NCBI GenBank assembly: GCA_024398125.1
Contig: JAKSJO010000005.1
Location: 30,436-94,435 of the forward strand
From: Bacteroidales bacterium
Lineage (GTDB): Bacteria > Bacteroidota > Bacteroidia > Bacteroidales > UBA932
Reading direction: 5' to 3'
DNA: 64,000 nt
In this document: positions 63,405 to 64,000 of the stretch, in pieces
How the letters are laid out: the number at the start of each line of letters is the position of its first letter
Position numbering within the stretch: the first letter of the stretch is position 1
Program-made: the position numbers and the translations under genes
The notes under the pieces: generated by a model
What the model saw: the letters and a program-made list of their open reading frames with translations, nothing else
Databases searched by the model: none
What the model was told of the DNA's origin: nothing

Positions 63405-64000
63405 TTAGATTGCGAATGGGTTCTCGCCTGGATAAAGCTGACCTGCAGGAAGTGGGGTGTTGATATCCTCAACGCCGAGCATCTTGAGAGCCTCGAAGAG
63501 AACCTTACCGCAGTGCTCGAATGCGTATGCTCCGTGGTGTGGGAAGCGCTTGCCAACGAGGACGTGACGATAGAAGCGTGCGAAGCCTGGGATAGCGTGG
63601 ATACCGATGCCACCGAATGAGCATGGATCAACGTCAAGGAACTCACCCTGTGCGATGTAAGAAACGAGCTTAGCATCAGAGTTAGACTGGATACGGAACA
63701 TGGTAGACTTGCCTGGCATGATCTGACCCTCGAGAGTACCCTTGGTGATATCTGGGCTCATGAGACGAGCCTGGATGAGCTGGTACTTGATCTTGCAGTC
63801 CTTCATGCACTGTGAGCAGGTATTACCGCAGTGGAAGCCCATGTAGAGGTCCTTGAGGTCTGCACCTGCGAGGTTAGCGCCGGCAGGGATAACGTCAGCA
63901 GGAACTGAGTTGTTGATGTCGAGGAGAGTTGCTGGCTTCTCGGTTGCGCACTCAGCCATGAACTCAGAGAGAGCACCATAGAGGTCAACCTCACAAGCTA
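63405..64000 (-). CDS. fucI: L-fucose isomerase, 5' end missing (right edge)
   Basis: The frame stays open to the window edge, so about the last 198 residues are seen. The visible part has EVDLYGALSEF, LLDINNSVPADVIPAG, FHCGNTCSQC, GTLEGQIMPGKSTMFRIQS, FGGIGIHAIPGFARFYRHVLVGKRFPHHGAYAFEHCGK and ends GQLYPGENPF. This matches the C-terminal half of the fucose/arabinose-isomerase family as found in Bacteroidetes, which converts fucose to fuculose. Metal and substrate residues in the C-terminal half (His in FPHHGA) are present. A terminator follows. Confidence 0.88.
   Translation of the reverse strand, partial: ACEVDLYGALSEFMAECATEKPATLLDINNSVPADVIPAGANLAGADLKDLYMGFHCGNTCSQCMKDCKIKYQLIQARLMSPDITKGTLEGQIMPGKSTMFRIQSNSDAKLVSYIAQGEFLDVDPCSFGGIGIHAIPGFARFYRHVLVGKRFPHHGAYAFEHCGKVLFEALKMLGVEDINTPLPAGQLYPGENPFAI

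Noticed and set aside
1-64000. CRISPR array, tRNA, rRNA, insertion sequence or prophage
   Set aside because: I found no regularly spaced repeats, cloverleaf-like sequence, transposase, integrase or phage structural gene.

Overview
The window looks like chromosomal DNA from an anaerobic gut-type Bacteroidales bacterium. The evidence is a SusC/SusD pair followed by glycoside hydrolases and a hybrid two-component sensor, many promoters with the Bacteroidetes TAnnTTTG -7 box, a Bacteroidetes-type second SSB, a zinc-less queuine tRNA-ribosyltransferase, rubrerythrin, and a fucose isomerase of Bacteroidetes type. An uncultured lineage such as Cryptobacteroides is possible, but the sequence alone does not settle the genus. 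I saw no rRNA, tRNA, CRISPR array, transposase or integrase.

Layout. 1-3100: a lipoprotein cut by the left edge and an ssb (both minus), a small zinc-ribbon protein, and a nucleoside transporter. 3194-10225: an operon-like run tgt, lptG, dut, murF, a BtuB-like TonB receptor and an EamA permease, closed by a strong terminator. 10226-27290: a xylan-type polysaccharide utilisation locus (PUL) with SusC, SusD, a twice-repeated two-gene unit (uncharacterised secreted protein plus GH43 with ricin-like tail), GH3, GH10 and a 1304-residue hybrid sensor with its own promoter. 27316-32797: six genes (RpiB-like isomerase, DhaK, DhaL, GntP-family permease, cytoplasmic propeller-like protein, GarR-like dehydrogenase) ending at a terminator. 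32853-43953: pfkA and a peptide transporter, an M28 peptidase and an amino-acid symporter, a cyclophilin, an unusual trio (S51-like hydrolase, ATP-grasp ligase, esterase), and helicase hrpB. 43986-47850 (minus): thioredoxin-like protein, FNT-family channel, secreted alpha/beta hydrolase, xpt and a xanthine permease. 47933-53867: housekeeping genes with several divergent promoters. 53952-61778: GH97, a YccF protein, a carboxylesterase, a phytase-like esterase and a PA14-containing GH3. 61792-64000: rubrerythrin, an ATP-grasp protein, and the 3' part of a fucose isomerase gene cut by the right edge.

How the genes work together. The PUL should import xylo-oligosaccharides through SusC/D and break them down in the periplasm (GH10, GH43 and GH3 all carry ordinary rather than lipoprotein signals) under control of the hybrid sensor. 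The best candidate for an undescribed system is the six-gene block after it. The isomerase keeps the RpiB catalytic Cys but has Ser where E. coli RpiB has its ring-opening His. With a dihydroxyacetone-kinase pair, this fits handling of acyclic tetrulose phosphates (erythrulose-4-P to erythrose-4-P), fed by a sugar acid taken up by the GntP permease and oxidised by the GarR-like enzyme. That pathway is inferred, not shown.
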